Assembly: GCA_036873755.1 (NCBI GenBank)
Contig: JAVTVY010047966.1
Span: 124,001-188,000, forward strand
Direction: 5' to 3'
From: Hanleya hanleyi
Lineage: Eukaryota; Mollusca; Polyplacophora; Lepidopleurida; Hanleyidae
Length of the DNA stretch: 64,000 nt
How positions within the stretch are numbered: position 1 is the first letter of the stretch; each line of letters starts with the position of its first letter. The translations under genes were made by a program, and so were the position numbers. Under the pieces are notes generated by a model that was not told the DNA's origin, made no database searches, and saw only the letters and a program-made list of their open reading frames with translations. Positions 9,440-23,756 of the stretch are shown here, piece after piece.

Positions 9440-12400
9440 ATCTTCTTTCTCTACTACTTAGAATTATATTTCTCAAGGAATAATCCCTCTTTTGGGAGAA
9501 TGAAACAACGCATTATTCAGCATAAGTGGCAACCAATCTTGTGCGACACATGTGAAAACTATTCAGATGGAAGCAAAAAGGTTACTATCAAAGTGAGAAC
9601 GTGTATTGATAATCATGAAACACTGGTGATATCAATGCTAATTCTGATCAATATACCCCAATTGATATAATTTTGCTCTATTATGCAGATTTGCACAATC
9701 GTACATAAAAAACACCGGCGCGTATCTATATCAACAAGGTTTGCGTGCTATTGTACCTGGAAGAGTTTGATGAACTTACTTGAGAGCATTTTCGAGAATC
9801 CCGCAGTGCGTCAGATATATCTGTGTGCATTCCGATTAAAATAAATATATTCTCCTAATATGCACATAACTACATGGGACCACTTTTTCCTAAAGAGAGA
9901 CATAAGAGAATGTTTAGTATCTTCTGAGACTTTCTGGTTGTTCAGCTGATCGAAAGTGTAATTGATACGACAATATAGGTTGGTCAGAAAAGATTTCATG
10001 AAAGTTACACCATAGAATTTCAGATTGAAAAATACACAAAACATGAACGGACACATTTTCAACATAGTGAGGAAAATCTAGTTCTGGTTTCGTCAAAATT
10101 CAGACGAAACTGGATAATTTACTTTTCTTTACCGACCACACAACAAAAGTTACATCACGAAACATCATAGTTTGGATTCCGCACTCACAATGGATCCCTA
10201 AGAATGGGTTGATACATAAAGCAGATAAGAACTTGCATAACATATCTAAGCTTGATGCATTTGTTTACAAAAGTCTTAGTCTGAATACACATTAACCGAC
10301 TAAGAGACCAGTGTGACATAAAGGTTAGATCCATCATACCATGTGTGCCGTAAATGAAGATCTCGGGAAATATTCACGAATAAATACTTGAATTCCATGG
10401 GAAATATTCATGAATAATACTTGAATCACACAAGCTATATATTCAGTAAAGATGTGACCACCTTAACTGAAACTTCCATAATTTTTTATCGAATCAAGTA
10501 TCTGTGCTGATAAATAGGAGTTCTGGGCACCCTTGCTTCCTTCTCCCGTGGGTATCAGTGATATACTTTCTTCCCCTGGCAATTTGCCTTCGTATCTTTG
10601 CTGGTCTGTTAAGGCACGCGGCATATGTATACTGTCTGCAACGAAGCGTACTGGCAATTCTCCCTCCTTTTTTTTTTTTGCAAAAGGCAGTCATTCATTA
10701 TTTGTGAGCAAGATATCATTCTCAGAAATGCAAGAATTTTTAATAATCTATATCTTATTTGGTAAAGTCTTAATGGCTTTTAAAATAACAAATAATGTAT
10801 TGTGCCGAATGATTTGTCAAGTCTGAAGGCAAGAGCAAACAAAAAAAACATGTGATAGTGACATTATCTTATTACCCACGCTTGCAATTATCATGTAAAA
10901 TATTTCCGTATATTATCAATAAAGTCATAATTATACATTATCAACAGTTACATTTGGTGTCGATGGCGAATCCAGGACATTTCTCCCTTCGAACATCTCC
11001 CCATGCGGACATTTCCCCCTCCTTCCTATATATATTTGTGCTATGACTTCATACAAATGTGAAACACAGTTAAAATATTGACAAAAAGATTTTATTCTTA
11101 TTTTCAATAAGCTTAATCGGACATAAGTTTTCCCCAGCTATATTTAAGATAGCGGCACTGTTAACCAGATTTGTATGATTTAGTAACAAAATAAAAATGC
11201 AACCAAGTTATAAATAAAGCGATTTTGATGATTATCTTTTCAATAAGTTACTTTCAATAAATTGACATGATTTCGAAGAATACCCCATGGTTTCAACGGA
11301 GACAAAATAAACATCATTGTTAGATGATATATTGTTGCAAATATGTTGTCTTTTCAAATTTAATCACCAATTTAAATAAATCAGCATGTTTGTTACATAA
11401 TGTCTGTAATTAGGTAGAATCTATTGTTTAGTTTATCTTTATCCCGAGTTAGCCCATTGCCGGAGTAGAATCAGTCCGTGCATGGCACAAGGAAAGTCAT
11501 TGTATACAGTCTGTCTTTAAAACCACTGATTACAATACCATTTAACAATCCTCACAGCTTTATTATCCTGATTTCAACCTGCTGCTCGAGTAGAATCAAT
11601 AATTAGAATCACATAACTATGTGATAGTTATTAACTTATACTGTGTATTTATTGTTTAGTCGTGCCAAATTATAGAAAACAAGAAAAAAATAAGAAAAAG
11701 TCAACTTTGTTACACATTCGTATGAACTCATAGTACACAGATATATATGAAGTGGGATATGTCAGCAGGGAGAAATGTCCTCGGGGGGATGTCCGCGCAC
11801 TGTCCATGACAGGCCATTTTTGAGTATTTGAGTTTTTATAAGATCATAATGATTTTTCAAAATTGTGTTCATTTCAAATGTGGTAGACTTGCGCTAAGTC
11901 TATTAGCTAGAAACTCAATTAATACCTGGAATATGCTGTCCGTTTCCATTCCGCCTGGCAATATAGTGACATAAACAGCGTCGGCTGACGTTAGAAGTTT
12001 TGTTTTCCTTTTTTTCTTATATATTTAAGCCTGGTTATCTATAGTATGACACCTTAAACCGACCTACCGTTTTCAATATCGCAATCTCTGCCGTTACAGT
12101 AAATCGAAATATAATTTTGGTTCCAGGAGTCATATTTTAGTTATGCTAAAATGTATACGAATATTTTATTTCGATAAAATGCGCACATTTATTATCTCAT
12201 GTTATTCATATCGGAATACACATACCTGTGTGTAACCGGACCTTCTGACAGATTTATATACGGCGAGTAAAAATCTCCCAAACGGGCTTCTTGTAGCTCA
12301 AATTAAAAAAAAAAAATAAATAAGAAAAAAAAACAAAAAAAACAGGGAAGGCCTTGCCTTTCACTGTGAAATTTATATAAAAATCATCCTTTCACAGACA

Positions 12401-12600
12401 AATAACAGACATCATAATTTTACTTGCCATGCATCATGGTCAAGTAGTACACAATTAGTCATTCTCCCAACGTCAGAGTTTTTAACCTCGAAACCGCCGA
12501 TAAACAACATAACAATAGGGAATATACAATCTGATGACATGAGAATCACAATTCCTATACTGTCCTAAATTTGACACTACACATGTGATAGAGAATACAG
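9440..12600. other. AT-rich non-coding stretch
   Basis: No gene. It contains an old dispersed repeat (about 10,130-10,480) related to 22,260-22,560, a short tandem duplication (GAAATATTCAYGAATAA near 10,370 and 10,400), a poly-T run near 10,667 and an A-rich run at 12,304-12,345. Confidence 0.5.
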
Positions 12601-12759
12601 TTGGTTTGGATATTAGTAGTCACGAGGGCTTCAAGACGAGACCCTCCATCACCCATTGAGACCAGGAATGGCCCCTGTATAGCTCAAAACACCCCAAAAA
12701 TGCCCCCTTCGCTTCTGCTCCTGGACTCTTCATGACGTCATCTACATTTCAAAACCCCC

Positions 12760-13300
12760 AGATGTAGTCTATTCCACGAGCGCTTCAATATGATGCCTTG
12801 CAAGGCCCATTTACCCCTGTGCACCCCAAAATATCCTTTCTGTAATACTTCTCAACTGCGCATGCGAACCATGACGTCATTTTCGATTCACGCCAGGCGT
12901 AGTCTACTCCACGAGTGCTTCAAGATGAGACCCTGCACAGCCCATTTGGACCCAGGATGGCCCACCCATTGCCAAAAAGTACACCTATATGCTTCATGGT
13001 GATGCACTCCGTCACTTTCCTGTGAAATTCAACCAATGGCTTCGAGACCACTCCCAAAGTACGCTTCAGCGTGCAAGAGATCGATCAAATACCCACACAC
13101 TATACTTTGCGCCACAAGAAAAAAAAATACCCATGGGTTCATGTGAAGTCCATTTCCCAGATTTTGTACACCCTACAAAGTCTGTTTTAAGGGGGGAATT
13201 CCTAGTCTTTGATTCCCCCTCCAGTCACCTGACCGACATTGAAGCGCGCTTCAGGTTGAGCCCCTGCATGACCCATTTAACCCGGGATTAGCCCAGTTCT
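12760..13300 (+). repeat. Degenerate repeat family with NRF-1/CRE module, copy 2
   Basis: Units with TAGTCTAYTCCACGAGYGCT at about 12,764 and 12,900 (136-bp spacing), then weaker ones to 13,280. ACTGCGCATGCGAACCATG is directly followed by ACGTCATTTT near 12,855, an NRF-1-type half palindrome four bases from a CRE. Short open frames here follow the repeat and are not genes. Confidence 0.6.
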
Positions 13301-13929
13301 ATCCACGTGACTCAGTGTTTTTTCGCATTTTTTTTTTCATGAAATTCCAAGATTTACGTTTTCGCCGCCAGTCACTTAACTGCAAGTGACCTCTCTACAT
13401 TGCAATGGCAACCCCTTTACTGGAAGTGACCTTTCATTCAGAAATGATGTGGCATGATATTCCACCTCTCTTTAAAGAGAAAAACAGATGAAGCGATGCT
13501 GGCAGGACTGTTCCCCATATGTATGAAACTTTTCAACATTACATTGTTAAATAAAATATGTTCTAATATTTAGAACAGATGTCCACAGCTGACATAGCTC
13601 TTTAATTTGGGTATCGATGAAGACTCCCTAATTGCGCTCATTGAAAATAAATCGAATGTTATGTAGGTCGAAAGTCTTATGGATCTTATACACTTACAGT
13701 CATTTCAGCTAAAAACTGACTGACAATAATTTGTGAAAGTATGTCTTCGAAAGAAACAAAAGTATGACAGATTTGCTTAAACTGGGATATTTGTCAGCTC
13801 TAATACCCGACTTGCACAAAATTCAAATTATTCCTTTAATAATATACCGAGAACCCGGAGTGAATGGTGCACCAATATTACTGGCAGTCACACTGAGAGA
13901 GCAGTTGATACATCCAATGTCTTCCCTTA

Positions 13930-16060
13930 TTTTTGTCCCCCGCCGCAACGCGGCCGGGGACTTTAAAATGGTTCTTGCTTCTATGTGTCCATGCATGCAC
14001 GGACATGTCCGTGCAAATACTTCGTAAGCAATAACTTCTAAATGCTTTGTCGGATTCCTCCGAAATTTGGCATCTGCATTCTTTGCGACAAGACGTCTCT
14101 TGGTATTACGTCTCAGCAAGACCCGCCTGTAGGTGGCGCCACTGGGGTCTTGCTTCTATGTGTCCGTGCATGCACGGACATGTCCGTGCAAATACTTCGT
14201 AAGCAATAACTTCTAAATGCTTTGTCGGATTCCTCCGAAATTTGGCATCTGCATTCTTTGCGACAAGACGTCTCTTGGTATTACGTTTCAGCAAGATCCG
14301 CCTGTAGGTGGCGCCACTGGGTCTTGTTCCAATCTTTAGTGCATGTCCGTGCATGTCCGTGCAAATACTTCGTAAGCGATAACTCCTAAATGCTTTGTCG
14401 GATTCCTCCGAAATTTGGCATCTGCATTCTTTGCGACAAGACGTCTGTTGGTATTACGTTTCAGCAAGATCCGCCTGTAGGTGGCGCCACTGGGTCTTGT
14501 TCCAATCTTTAGTGCATGTCCGTGGATGTTCGTGCAAATGCTTCATAAACGATAACTCCTAAATGCTTTGTCGGATTCCTCCGAAATTTGGCATCTGCAT
14601 TCTTTGCGACAAGACGTCTGTTGGTATTACGTTTCAGCAAGATCCGCCTGTAGGTGGCGCCACTGGGTCTTGTTCCAATCTTTAGTGGATGTTCGTGCAA
14701 ATGCTTCATAAACGATAACTCCTAACTGCTTTGTCGGATTCCTCCGAAATTTGGCATCTGCATTCTTTGCGACAAGACGTCTGTTGGTATTACGTTTCAG
14801 CAAGATCCGCCTGTAGGTGGCGCCACTGGGTCTTGTTCCAATATTTAGTGCATGTCCGTGCAAATACTGCGTAAGCGATAACTCCTAAATGCTTTGTCGG
14901 ATTCCTCCGAAATTTGGCATCTGCATTCTTTGCGACAAGACGTCGCTGGTATTACGTTTCAGCAAGATCCGCCTGTAGGTGGCGCCACTGGGTCTTGTTC
15001 CAATCTTTAATGCATGTCCGTTCATGTTTGTTCAAATCCTTCGCGAGCGATAACTTTCGATGTTTGTTCAAATCCTTCGCGAGCGATAACTTTCGAACAA
15101 TTTGTCGGATTTCTTCGAAATTTGGTAAATGCATTCCCTGCGACAAAACACCGTTGGTGATGCGTTTCAGCAAAATCCACCCGGAGGTGGCGCCACTAGA
15201 GTTCATTCCATTATTCCATGCTGCAAGTGATAACTTAGAAACACTTGGTCGAATTTCTTTGAAATATCCTACATATGTACCTTTCTGGGTAACATGAGAA
15301 ACGTTGCGGCTCATCGGATTCTTCTCAAATTTGGCATGCATTTACCATGCCAGGAGCTGTTGCTTGGGATTGCCTTTCGCTCACTTGCACTCACAGGTGG
15401 CGCCACCTGGTGGCAACATCACAAACCAGAGAACTGACCATCGGATTCTTCTCAAATTTTGTATGAATGTACCGTGACGTAAGATGTCACTTGATAATGC
15501 ATTTCACTGACTTGCGCCTAGAGGTGGCGTCACCTGGTGTCAAAATCTAAATTTGGTTTCTGGGCAATAACTTGAGGACCCTCATCGAATTCTTCTCAAA
15601 TTTGGTATGCAGATGTCCCCACGATACCATGTTCCTTGGGATTGTATTTTTCCCGCTTCTGCCTACAGGTGGCGTCTCCTGGTGGAAAAATTTGTTTCCG
15701 GGCAATAATTTGGCAACTGCTCATCAGATTATTCTCAAATTTTGTATTCATATGTGACCCGCCCCAAATAACATGAACACCGGTGGGCATCTAGTACCGG
15801 CAATAACTTGAGGACCCCTCTTCAGAGTCTCAAAGTTCATATGCCGATACCATGACATGAGATGTCATTTGGGATTGTGTTTTGCCTGCTTGCACCTACA
15901 GGTGGTGACTCCTCGTGGCAAAGTCTAAATTTGGTTTCTGGGCAATAGGTTGAGGATGCCTTCATATTCTTGTCAAATTTAGTTTGCAGATAATATGCCA
16001 TGAGTTGTCTCTTGGGGTTGCATTTCGGTTACATAATTTTCATGCTACATGGTAAAGAAA
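13930..16060 (+). repeat. Satellite of ~162-175-bp units decaying rightward
   Basis: The marker AGGTGGCGCCACTGG recurs at 14,131, 14,306, 14,479, 14,652, 14,815 and 14,977 (spacing 175, 173, 173, 163, 162), then at longer and more diverged spacing to about 16.0 kb. Each unit also has TTTGTCGGATTCCTCCGAAA and GCGACAAGACGTC. The array starts beside a GC-rich palindrome (CCCCCGCCGCAACGCGGCCG, 13,936) and a TGTCCGTGCATGCACGGACA palindrome. Open frames across it are repeats of one unit, not genes. Confidence 0.9.
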
Positions 16061-16667
16061 ATATATTACAGTAGCAATCAACATTCAGTCAGCCATTCGG
16101 AGTTGATCTCAAAACCTGGGAAGGTGGAAAGACCCCTCTGCTTCTTACGCCTGTGAAGTAGCTGTTGCCATCCTCATGAATATCTTCTGAAACCGACAGC
16201 GCTTATAAATATTGCTGCCATTTTGGCGGGGGACCTAGCATCATCTGGCTGCTTGTAATAATGATAACTGGTCTATCTTTGACCTGAAGTTGCCAGAATT
16301 ATCATAAATGTAAGCATAATGGTCCTTTCTTGGAACAATAGGATAAGTGATAAGCTTACATGCTAACAAACCCATGTTAAATAGATAGGAAAGAATGGGT
16401 GAAAACACCCTGTTGTGAACTGCTGTCTCAATGCACCTGCCAGTGCTATGGCAGAGTTTATTGTTAAAGCATTGACTTGAATTTTGTTGAAATGTGCCAT
16501 TTCGTATTTCTGTGCTTTCACCATTTTGGGTACCGATAAGATGGTATCAGTACCTGCGTGTGCAAGAAGGGATATCCAAATGTGAAACGATCGATTCAAC
16601 ACTGAGCGCTTGCATTAAACCCTCACTTGCATTTCGCTTGTATCATGCATATTTACATGTTAGTCCA

Positions 16668-16796
16668 CAGGGCCTCGTTACCGTTATTAATTGGTTAATT
16701 AGGTTGATTACAGGGGGGGGGGGTCGAGGTAGGGAATAAATCACCTTGTGTAATCAACCTAATTAACCAAATAACAACGGTAATAAGCCCCTGTGT
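16668..16796. repeat. Hairpin element (MITE-like)
   Basis: Arms CACAGGGCCTCGTTACCGTT...GGTTAATTAGGTTGATTAC and its complement pair over about 44 bp around a G-rich loop (GGGGGGGGGGTCGAGG). No coding capacity. Confidence 0.75.
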
Positions 16797-17014
16797 GTTA
16801 GTTCACATGTTTCAAACAAAATTCATGTCCCAAAATTTAACAGTATATACTACTCAATTCTTCTGGAAGACTAAGCTTATATATAATATATTTTGACACA
16901 AGTGAGTGAGCGAGTGCATAGGATTCAACATAACTTTCAACATTGCTTCAGTCATATAGCCACGAACCATGTAAGCACCACCCAGACATATGGCAAGCCA
17001 AAGTGCTTTTTATT

Positions 17015-17375
17015 CGAGAATTTCCGATATCGGAATTGAAATTTCCAATATCGGAAATTCATGTCGTTCAATTTCTGATATCGGAAATTGAATTCTCGAT
17101 ATCGGAAATTGCAATTCCCGATATCGGAAATTGCAATTCCCGATATCGGAAATTAGAATTTTCGATATCGGAAATTCAATTCCTGATATCGGAAATTGTC
17201 ATGTGACAATTTCCGATATGGGAAATTCTATTTCCGATATCGGAAATTGAATTCCCGATATCGGATATTGTCACTGAATTTCCGATATGGGAAATTCTAA
17301 TTCCCGATATCGGAAATTCTATTTCCGATATCGGGAATTGCAATTTCCGATATCGGAAATTAGAATATTTCAAGC
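17015..17375. repeat. Array of 20-bp perfect palindromes
   Basis: About 18 copies of AATTTCCGATATCGGAAATT or close variants, spaced 2-10 nt, with TTCCCGATATCGG and TTTCCGATATGGG variants. Both strands read alike, so the open frames across it are artefacts of the repeat. Confidence 0.9.
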
Positions 17376-20300
17376 TAAATATTCGGTACTTTCTTCTCTT
17401 GATATTGAACTTGATCGTAGGAGTTTTCCTTAACGTTTTATACATTAGTGTCGTTTTCTCATTATACATGTGCATAATCATTACAATAAACCTATATAGT
17501 TAGTTCGAAACTTAGATGATTTTTCCATGTCACCTTTCCATACTATTGCTACTTCTGCTAGGAAATGATTGTTTTATTGTAGGTCAATATGATACATATA
17601 ATTTCAGCACGCTGTGGTCAGTGACATTTACTTGTACAGCTCTTGTTTACTTCGCGTTTCGTCAGTTGGATTTTATGTAAAATTTATTATTTAACTGTGT
17701 ATAGTTTAGATTGCCAAATAATGAGTAAAACTGTGTGTTAAAGTTTGTCTATTTTAATTAGTCGTCTACTTTGGAGCGTCTCGAAAATCAATACCGTAGC
17801 TAACTGTGCAAAAATTACCCAATTTTTTTTTTTTGCAGCGTGTATAACAAACCGAACTCTACAAAATGACTACCATTACTCTCTGATATTGATGATGTGT
17901 CACGCCTGAAATAACTTTGTAATTCTCTCCATAAATAGAACTCCACTGCTGTAGCTTGATGTACCAGGGCTTAATTACATAGGGAGATACCCTACTGTGT
18001 TCGTTTTCACAGACACATAGGTCAAAGATGTGGTGTACGGCCATAGACGTGTGTGCGGTTTATCATTCGGCAATTTCACTGCACAAGGGATATAAACGGC
18101 ACACCCAGGAGCCACCTGTTACTATTTTATAGGGTATCAATCTTTGTCAACTGGAACACGAATACAATATGACGTCTCTCTATGTAATGAACCCCGGTGC
18201 ATCAAACTATGCAGAAAATTTCAAATTTATTTCAAGCGTAATATATTATCAACATGAGCAGTGTGACTAACGTCACAGGACCTACGAAGTAGAGTAGGCA
18301 TTAGGACTCGAACGCGAACTGAACTCTTGGAAATCCCCACCCCCAGTTGAAATCCTGCCTATATTAAGATGGGCACCGCCCAAGTCTGAATCGCCAGTGA
18401 TTTTCATCAAAAATCACCAGGAATTTTCATCAAAAGTAGGTCAGCTCAGAACTTGTTGGTAACAGTCTTCTAATGCGCCTTCATTCCAAAATTAAATAAC
18501 GATCGCCGATTTAATTTTACAATTTTTTAACTAAAGGAAACAGATTGAATAATAAAGGTTCAGTAGATTTCAAGCTTTACGTGTGAAAATACATTTACAT
18601 CTCTTTAATGGTTTTCAGTGCCCTTGTCCAGGATCAAAACAACTTTTGAATCACATTATTTTCCCAACAATACAACAAATTTTTATATATAGTACTATAG
18701 TAGAAAGGTAGCATTTATGTAGTTTACGGTAATTCAACTCAAGACCAACACCTTCTCTGCACAAGATAATAATGATTCTATGTCATTCTCCTGAGCATAA
18801 CCGGTACAAAGACGAATAAATAGCGTCTCTACATCACGTTGTTATCTAGATATATGAGACAACACATTTTGGGTATCGGCAATCTGATGAATGTACTGTT
18901 CCGGTTTTCTTGTTTCACATTATATTCTATGGCGGTTGATCGGTGATTTTCTTCATTGATAAACGTTAAACCACCTCAGCTTCGTTGTGTGAATCGGAAT
19001 TGCATTGCTGTGACACACCAACACACTTCGTGGCAGTGATTCTGTATCCCCTAAACAAGGAATCAAAATGGATCAAGATTTGAAATGACAAGAAAAATGT
19101 AGACATATTTTGTTTACACATGTAATTTTTTTGTTTAAATTATATCCAAGTGTGATATATAGTCAATATTCAAGAGGTACAAAAAAAAATCAAAGTATGT
19201 GCTCCTATTTTCACATCATGATCAAAGTTACTTTATCTAGTTAAATTCTACCCAAAGAAAATAAATTAAGACCCTTTAAACATGCCGTCATGGCTTTATT
19301 TCACCCTCAGTAAACTTTTATCATTGTCGCTTACACAGACTAATCTGAAGGATGATACCACATCTTTCTTTCTTCTGCTGGGTTATTGCACCAGGCTGAC
19401 TTAATTGATTGATGTAGGATATTTCACCATCAGTGGGTAATTTGACCTGAATTTGAAGGCTGATGTGGTCAGTGATGAAATGTTTGGATGTGAAATAGGA
19501 TACACGTTAAAGGCCACAGTTTACATATATCTATAACAATATACTGAATTGTGTGTATTGAGGCTGGCATAGCGGTGTAGATAAATGCACTAACAAATGA
19601 TGGAAAATTAGCATTTCCTATTTCATAAAAACAATTACGGATGGCATATCCCACCACTGTGTTATATATACAGTGAAACATACAGCCAAGGGTTCCTGAT
19701 GGGCATGACAGTGTACTCGCTGAGCCATCAATAAATAATAAAAAAAATAATTATAAATCAAATTTTAATCAGAATTCGGTCAACTCAGAACTTGCTGGTA
19801 ACAATGCCCTAATGCACGTTCATGCCAAAAATCAAGGTTGTAATGTCAACGGTTCTCCTTATTTTGCCGACGAAAGGATTCGGATGGACTGACTCACTCA
19901 TTCACTCATTACCGGACAATTTGCGATCTGTAGCCTACTTCGTAGGAATATCACGGAGTAATGATGGTCAGTCTGTGAAGGTCAATTTTTCACTCACTGC
20001 ACAGAAAGTAAATTTATGCAGACAACAATTGATTTTTGACAGGCTCCAAAGTAAACGACTAATTAAAATGGCCAGTTATGTTTGTATATTCATCATGATT
20101 TGGCATGGTAAGTTTTCGTAAAGCCGATAACATTCTTCTGACTGGTATGCCGATATTAGATTCTTCTTTCATCTTTGGTCGCAGCTGGGATATAAGATGA
20201 AAATCGCAAATCATACCATTTTTATTTGTATATTCGTTCTTCTCGATTTCCTTGCATCCGGATAGCTACGACTGTTGTAAATAGAACATGAATAAAACTT

Positions 20301-21353
20301 AGATACAAATGCAAAAGTTTTACTTTTGATCTCGCCTTTGTGATGTTCTTTCCTCAAGCAAACTCGTGGTTTGAAACACTTTATGAACAAACCCGAATTC
20401 AAGTGGAAAGTACAGCATGCACACCCTCCATAAAGCAAGTCACCAGCTCTGCCAATCTAATTAACATTAAATCCCATCTGATCCACCATTTGGATATTTG
20501 GCTTGTGGGATCTAACCGGCTTGCAGTAACTCGAGCGACAACCACAGTCCTGAAAACTATTCATAGTGCTTTGAAGCAGACATTAATGGTGGAGTAATTT
20601 TGATTGGCTCAGCCGAATCAGAAGAACTCAGTTGGGATACATTTTGATTTTGCCGCTGTCCAGTCATTGTGTCGACATAATCCGACATAGATATGTGGTC
20701 TTTGGGTAAGAGGATTAGTTCAAATACGGCCGTGATTTTCAAGGCTGTTAATTCATGGGCTCTCGGAGCACCAAGTTCAACTGAAATAAGTAAGGTTCTT
20801 TATAGCGGCATAAGGGATTGGAAAGCATTGATAAAATATTAATTTATTACGATTGCCAGCCCTGCATGTAGATGTGAGCAGTATAGCTATTACTCGAAAC
20901 GTCCTTTTAAAAAGAGAGCCACTGAACGGACGGCGTTCGTGTGTGATACACCACATTCGTGGTATCCCAGTATATTTTGAGGAAGGCCTGGTTTATGCGG
21001 ATAAAAGGATGGAGGACAAACTCTTTGAAGTTACGAGAGGATACTACATTGGGGGTCTCTAAAGTCAAAACAAATATACGGAGACGAACATGTAACTTCA
21101 AACAAAGGAGACGAAATATACATCACATTGGCTGACGTTTGATTCGCTCAAATAGTTTTGTGTTAAACTTCATATATCACCACAAAGTTGTGTTTATTCT
21201 AACACCCATTTGTGTTATTTTCAACTCAATTCTGGTGCTAAAATGGTTTCGACACAATCTTTTTCGCAGTGTATGGGCATATTCGGAACGGTCATGAGGT
21301 CACGAAGCTGTTCGAACAGCATATTATGATCTTCGTCCCACGGGATCTTGAAT

Positions 21354-21604
21354 TTGAATGTTTGAGTTGATGGAAATAGAGAACTGAGGATGATTAAAAT
21401 TATAACAAATGAATGAAAGAGAAGACCTGCTTCCCTTTATAATATTCCATAACGTGTTACGTGGAAAACAAATAGTAGACGTCACCACAGGGGACGTAAT
21501 TATTTTTGGAATATTATAAAAGAAAGTAATTCTTCAATTTGCATTCATTTATTCTCATATTTGTCACCATCAGTTCTCTATTTCCATCAACTCAAAACAT
21601 TCAG
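21354..21604. repeat. Hairpin element (MITE-like), ~250 bp
   Basis: Outer arms of about 38 bp: GAATGTTTGAGTTGATGGAA... at 21,356 and its complement ending ...TTCCATCAACTCAAAACATTC at 21,602. Pairing continues inward with interruptions (AATGAATGA, TATAATATTCCA). No open frame. Confidence 0.75.
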
Positions 21605-22259
21605 AGTCGAGCTTCTATGCTTCGTCCTGGTGAATTCGTTCTCTGTCATGGTTCGGCTTTGTCAGACGAACAATGATTCGGGATGATGAGTATTGCAGTA
21701 CCGCGCTGCTATACAGGAATATCGAATGGCGGAAACAAACATTCAGTGTTGTTTTATTTAAGTGAATTCACTCTTTGTTGGTATGCAGGATCGGTGAGGT
21801 TTCAAAATTATCTGAAATGGTGATATTAAAACGAATGAGAAAGCAAAAACAGTAGGAAAATTCTAAATCTGCATATACAATGAATTTGTCAAATTTTTTC
21901 TCTTCTGAAAGTGTTCACTGAAGCTGTTTCTCTGGTCTCGCTTTAGGTCGAATTATCATTTCGAACTGACATACCGTGGTCGTGACATATCGCATGTGCC
22001 TGTAACAAGACTATGTTATGTATACCACAGTGAGCAAGAATGAACATATTTATGCAATTTATCAACAGAATAACTGCCATTACCCGAACAATATGATCGT
22101 ATTACTTGGTAATCTTGCCTGCCACTATACAAGCAATATAATAATCTCAGTGTGAGTCCTAGTCAGAATGCTATGTTTCTGTTGTGTAACTGATGGAAAT
22201 GTTAAATTGATACAGGTAAGCTTTGTTCCGGTGTTATACAAAAGTTGACGAAAACAGAA

Positions 22260-22560
22260 CCATTATCTACACAAGACCAATCATTTCACCACTAATCACT
22301 ACAAGTTCAGTGCCGAAATACAGTTTGGATTCATCAGCCACAATTTTATGTTGAGAAGAGAAGGCATCAGATAAGAAGTTACATAATATATTAAGCCTCA
22401 TACATTTGTTTGCTCAAGTTTAGCCTACAGACAGGCTAACAATATGCCAGTGTGACAAAGCGATTAGACACCAATGATTAAATAATCACGAATGATCCTT
22501 GAATCCAGCAAGCTAAATATTTACCAACCTTGTCAGATAACAACTTTCTGGCAGATCTAA
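22260..22560. repeat. Old dispersed repeat related to 10,130-10,480
   Basis: Shared order of blocks: CAGTTTGGATTC, GATAAGAAGTTACATAA, ATACATTTGTTTGC, CCAGTGTGACA, ATTAGACACCA, CTTGAATCCAGCAAGCTA. Diverged and gapped; no coding capacity. Confidence 0.5.
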
Positions 22561-23756
22561 CTGAATAAAACTCTACAAAAGCTGTCTTATATCGAACTGC
22601 AGCTTCCCCGGCTCATTCTGGATGATTGTTTTCCCCAAATCATGTTCCCAGATATGTTTCCCAGGAATGATATATAGAGGATTTTCATAATCATTTTGTA
22701 TTTTCATGAAGGAATTAATGTACTTGTTTTAAATACACATAACACATCAGACTTGTAAATAATGAAGCACTCGTATTAATGTATTAACTACATACTTTCT
22801 GAAAATCAGTATAAAGGATATAAATACAGATTGCCGTGTGTTAAAAATCGCACTATATAAGAAAAACCCCAACCATGCAATAATAATCCACATCGATGTC
22901 GCAACGTTGTAAATAAAACGATTACATTTCCATAACATACAGTTGGCTGTATCATACTATCAAATATTATTCAAATGTGAGATTATATTTGCAATTTAGT
23001 AAATATTTAGTTAATAAAACTCATCTGTTTGATTAAATTTGTCGATGTGGTATAACTTTGCTCATATATCAATTATATGAGCCACCGTTCCACGCAGTAG
23101 AGAATATATGGTGAATAGTATTGTTACATTTAATTTCCTGCGAAGTACAAATCTCACAGAGTGAAATATAACCGAAATATTTATCAACTCACCTGCCGTA
23201 TATTAAAAGTCTGCAAATTAATCGGTTTAATTTGCACCTGATGACCCAGTGTGGCATATATAATTGAATAAAATATAATTATTTGCATAATTCTGTACTG
23301 TGTACGTTCTTCTGTGTCATAAGGGCCTGTCCAAGCTGCAATATCTAATGTCCACAAACGGTAAATATAATAGAAAATGTATGGCGCATATAAGTGAAAT
23401 ATATGGCAAATGATGCACATTTACAACGCTGGCAAATAATGAAGCAACGATATTTATTTACTACAGTAGGTAATACAATATCATACCATATATGTTCTGT
23501 GTTGACCTGTCGTTTAAATACATTTGTCTATATTTGTCTTTCCATGTAAACACCATACGTACACCATGGCCCTGATGTGTATGTTAAAAGCAGGCAAATT
23601 ATATCCACATATGTTAATATTTACAGGTCGGTTTAAACTTTTGCAAATATAATAGTTATATTCACCTCATATTTAGTGGTAATATTAAATAATATCAAAT
23701 AGAGATTTTCGTGTAGTGAAAGTAAACGAAAAGCAAGGAATGATCCAAGCTTCATA

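Larger units (their letters stand above)
17376..23756. other. AT-rich non-coding stretch
   Basis: No gene found. A short dispersed repeat pair lies at 18,420-18,500 and 19,755-19,835 (shared CAGAACTTGYTGGTAACA). Hairpin and dispersed repeats in this stretch are listed separately. Short open frames have no recognisable domain. Confidence 0.5.

Noticed and set aside
13823..15341. Repeated minus-strand frames (RPSGATYRRILLKRN-type)
   Set aside because: Each is one satellite unit; the peptides repeat with the 162-175-bp period and have no starts or ends of their own.
16943..17481. Frames with repeated ISEI peptides
   Set aside because: They translate the 20-bp palindrome array.
23184..23420. 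Hydrophobic 78-codon frame in AT-rich DNA
   Set aside because: Composition alone explains it; no homologous neighbours or promoter.
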